From: Pirellula sp.
GTDB taxonomy: Bacteria > Planctomycetota > Planctomycetia > Pirellulales > Pirellulaceae
Length of the DNA stretch: 32,160 nt
NCBI GenBank assembly: GCA_025459275.1
Contig: JALOQW010000004.1
Coordinates: 1 to 32,160, forward strand
Direction: 5' to 3'
Each line of letters starts with the position of its first letter. Positions within the stretch are counted from its first letter, which is position 1. Position numbers and translations under genes: made by a program. Under the pieces are notes generated by a model. The model saw nothing but the letters and a program-made list of their open reading frames with translations, had not been told where the DNA came from and ran no database searches. This document shows, piece after piece, positions 30,366-32,160 of the stretch.

Positions 30366-30569
30366 ATGATGAAGTACCGCGTATCGGTGATTTGTTTGAT
30401 GGTTGTCTGCCTAGGCAGCGCCATCGGGTGTGGCGGCAGTTCCGGGGGTGGGGCGATCCCAGCTCCTAGGCCCGCTGAATCACCTGCAGCAAAGAATACG
30501 AATCCAGATGGCGGAGCGAATGCAGCGACTGAAAACGACGCTGGCGCACAGTCGTCGGCTCTAGAGTAA
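30366..30569 (+). CDS. Small lipoprotein following DUF1559
   Basis: A 67-residue (or 66 from ATG 30369) lipoprotein. AGGAG (30356-30360) lies 5 to 8 bases ahead of the two ATGs. A basic N-terminus and hydrophobic core (VSVICLMVVCLGSA) lead to a lipobox AIGC, with the modified Cys at about residue 22. The mature part is short, Gly/Ser/Pro/Ala/Asn-rich and looks disordered. I recognise it only as the tiny lipoprotein often found after DUF1559 genes. A strong hairpin (30610-30643) follows about 40 bp later, so the two genes form one transcript. Confidence 0.8.
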   Translation: MMKYRVSVICLMVVCLGSAIGCGGSSGGGAIPAPRPAESPAAKNTNPDGGANAATENDAGAQSSALE

Positions 30570-30609
30570 TTTAGCGCACGACTCAGGTCGTTGCTGTTGA
30601 ACAAGCAAT

Positions 30610-30643
30610 AACAAGGTGGTGGTCGCAGGACTACCACCTTGTT
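30610..30643 (+). terminator. Strong hairpin terminator after the DUF1559 operon
   Basis: AACAAGGTGGTGGT (30610-30623) and ACTACCACCTTGTT (30630-30643) form a 14-bp stem with one G-U pair and a 6-nt loop, followed by TCATTT. The T-tract is short but the stem is very stable. It lies between convergent genes and could also act, less well, on the minus-strand HEAT-like gene ending at 30678. Confidence 0.8.
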
Positions 30644-30677
30644 TCATTTAAAAAAAGCAATCAGCAACCAATCCAAT

Positions 30678-32160
30678 CTACAGATTCAGTGCCTCTCGAG
30701 CGAGTCGACCTTTCCACTTGGCTCGAAGATAGTCTACCGAGGTGACTGATCGATCGCAGGCAAGCCACTCTTCTGAGTCCACCAGAATGCAGACTTCCTG
30801 ACCTTGCTGGTTCATCGCATGGGCAACGACAGCCGATCTCCCAAGGAATTCTAGGGACCTCTTCACTACCAACGCTTGGTAACCGACTTCTTCAAGCCGT
30901 TCCAACCATGCTTCGACATGATGCTGTTGATCGGAATTCTGCGTTCCCCACTCGGCTGAGACTTCGTTGGGATCCTCGATATCTTGAGCCATGAACATGC
31001 TGAAAAGCTCATCGTTCGTCAGGCCGCTCGTCTCGAATGGAAAAGCGAAAGCATAAGGTCCAGCAAATCCGATGCTGGTTAAGTGTGCATTTCCTAGCGC
31101 ATACTCGAATCGAAGTAGAAAGCAGTCTTGTGGCTGATCCATCCCTGGCCACGGTAACGTGCGATGCTCAACAAGCTCGATATGCTGCGGAGCTAGAGAG
31201 AACTGTTCCGGCTGGCTCAACCAAAGAGCGAGTTGGGATTTGGCGTGAGCCAAAGGGGTGCACCATTCAGGCTCGATCCGTTCTTCGATCCCAAGTTCTT
31301 TGGCGTATTGCATCACCCGCGGTCGGCTTGCATCATCTTGCATCAACTGCAAAAGAAGGTCCACCGCACGGTCTTCTCCAAGTCGCGCGAGCGCAAATGC
31401 AGCCTCCGCTTTGATTCGACGATGCCCCAGATCGAGCGCTTGCGTAAGTTTTCCAATGGCTCGAACGTCCCCTTGGAGAGCAAAAAAATGGCAAAGCGAC
31501 ACTGCCAAAGAGACGCCATCAAAAAGCATTCGCTGGATTTCGCTGACACGATCCGAGTATCTGCCGGGATTCTCTTCTAACGAAGCTAATTGCTGCGTGA
31601 CTGCCCCTAAAAGGGACAACAACGCATCAAAACGTGGTGCTGCAGGATGGGGATACACTCCCTTTTCGCGGCACAAATGATTTGCGATATCCAAGGCAGG
31701 TGCGAGGACCGCAGGACTCGTTGCATCGAGGATCCTCGGAAAAACATCCTCGACTCGTTGGTGAGGAGATTGCATCAATGCACTGAGAGCAAGGCTCGAG
31801 TCCGACCACTCGAATGGTGGCTGCTCGACGAGCAGGTCCACGCCAAGCGAAACCGCGGTTGGAACTCGACTCGCAAAAAGGACCTGCAATAACACCCCTT
31901 GGGACCGATGGAAGCGATACTTTCGGAATCGGACGTAGAGTTGCGCGGCTCGCTGTGCCGCCAGTGCATGGATGAGGAGCTCGCCTTGCTCATCCAAGCC
32001 TGAGGAAGATCGACGAACCAGTTCCGACAGCCACGACGCTAACTTGCCAACCGCCAGCTCCAGCGTCCCTCGAAAGGATGATATGGATTGGACCACCTCG
32101 TCATCGATTGGCAATTCCAGGAATGATTCCGCCAAGAGATGAGCTGCTTCCTGAGTCGGA
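30678..32160 (-). CDS. HEAT-repeat-like protein, unknown function (5' truncated)
   Basis: The frame runs off the window: it is open through 32160 (residues PTQEAAHLLAESFLELP at the edge), so the TTG at 32135 is not a reason to start there. About 493 residues are visible. The first two thirds are helical pairs in HEAT fashion, for example GKLTQALDLGHRRIKAEAAF, ALARLGEDRAVDLLLQLMQD and PTAVSLGVDLLVEQPPF. The last third is a mixed alpha/beta domain (FLLRFEYALGNAHLTSIGFAGPYAF, then HHVEAWLERLEEVGYQALVVK, then EVCILVDSEEWLACDRSV). I do not recognise a specific family. No signal peptide or membrane helix is seen in the visible part. HEAT proteins serve as protein-binding scaffolds; partners are unknown. 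Confidence 0.75.
   Translation of the reverse strand, partial: PTQEAAHLLAESFLELPIDDEVVQSISSFRGTLELAVGKLASWLSELVRRSSSGLDEQGELLIHALAAQRAAQLYVRFRKYRFHRSQGVLLQVLFASRVPTAVSLGVDLLVEQPPFEWSDSSLALSALMQSPHQRVEDVFPRILDATSPAVLAPALDIANHLCREKGVYPHPAAPRFDALLSLLGAVTQQLASLEENPGRYSDRVSEIQRMLFDGVSLAVSLCHFFALQGDVRAIGKLTQALDLGHRRIKAEAAFALARLGEDRAVDLLLQLMQDDASRPRVMQYAKELGIEERIEPEWCTPLAHAKSQLALWLSQPEQFSLAPQHIELVEHRTLPWPGMDQPQDCFLLRFEYALGNAHLTSIGFAGPYAFAFPFETSGLTNDELFSMFMAQDIEDPNEVSAEWGTQNSDQQHHVEAWLERLEEVGYQALVVKRSLEFLGRSAVVAHAMNQQGQEVCILVDSEEWLACDRSVTSVDYLRAKWKGRLAREALNL

Overview
The window looks like chromosomal DNA of a planctomycete, most likely a Pirellulales-type marine or freshwater species. The pointers are lineage-typical families: a very large PVC-type c-type cytochrome with a CxxCH motif, a DUF1559 prepilin-like protein followed by a tiny lipoprotein, a PmoA/DUF6807 protein, a SpoVG homologue carrying an inserted zinc ribbon, and a MoxR/DUF58/BatA set. 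Genes are mostly short operons on both strands with few strong Shine-Dalgarno sites. I see no rRNA, tRNA, insertion sequence, phage gene or CRISPR array.

Layout: 1-576 is the 3' end of an MCE/MlaD-type protein. 824-2047 is a membrane O-acyltransferase. 2121-3037 (minus) is mobA with a small membrane protein. 3157-8021 (minus) is the BatA/VWA, DUF58 and MoxR operon, with an upstream membrane-anchored protein of unknown role. 8381-9730 (minus) is dihydroorotase. 9915-10718 is a TPR protein. 10730-12758 (minus) is rhodanese, ispE and spoVG. 13090-14399 holds a small membrane protein and a FliA-type sigma factor. 14420-17866 (minus) is the giant heme protein, divergent from PmoA/DUF6807, a zinc-ribbon membrane protein and a small membrane protein (17991-20874). 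20917-21594 (minus) is a MerC-like protein with a histidine-rich loop. 21742-22461 is the YggS-type PLP protein, tail to tail with nnrD (22458-23285, minus). 29144-30569 is DUF1559 plus lipoprotein, closed by a strong hairpin. 30678 to the edge (minus) is a HEAT-like protein that runs off the window.

The most unusual block is 23430-28707, five co-directional genes: an inner-membrane periplasmic-binding protein fused to an OmpA-like domain, a membrane-anchored coiled-coil protein, a PspA/IM30-like protein, a second, lipoprotein-type binding protein of the same general fold, and a NitT/TauT-type permease. No ATPase gene is present. The combination suggests a transport or sensing system tied to envelope integrity rather than a plain importer.

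Several intergenic regions carry dense inverted or direct repeats: two hairpins with complementary loops (2060-2104), a cluster of dyads (8159-8366), direct repeats on a 20-bp period (12898-12931), a perfect hairpin just before the fliA ribosome-binding site (13553-13584), and a 16-bp tandem duplication across the nnrD start (23275-23306).
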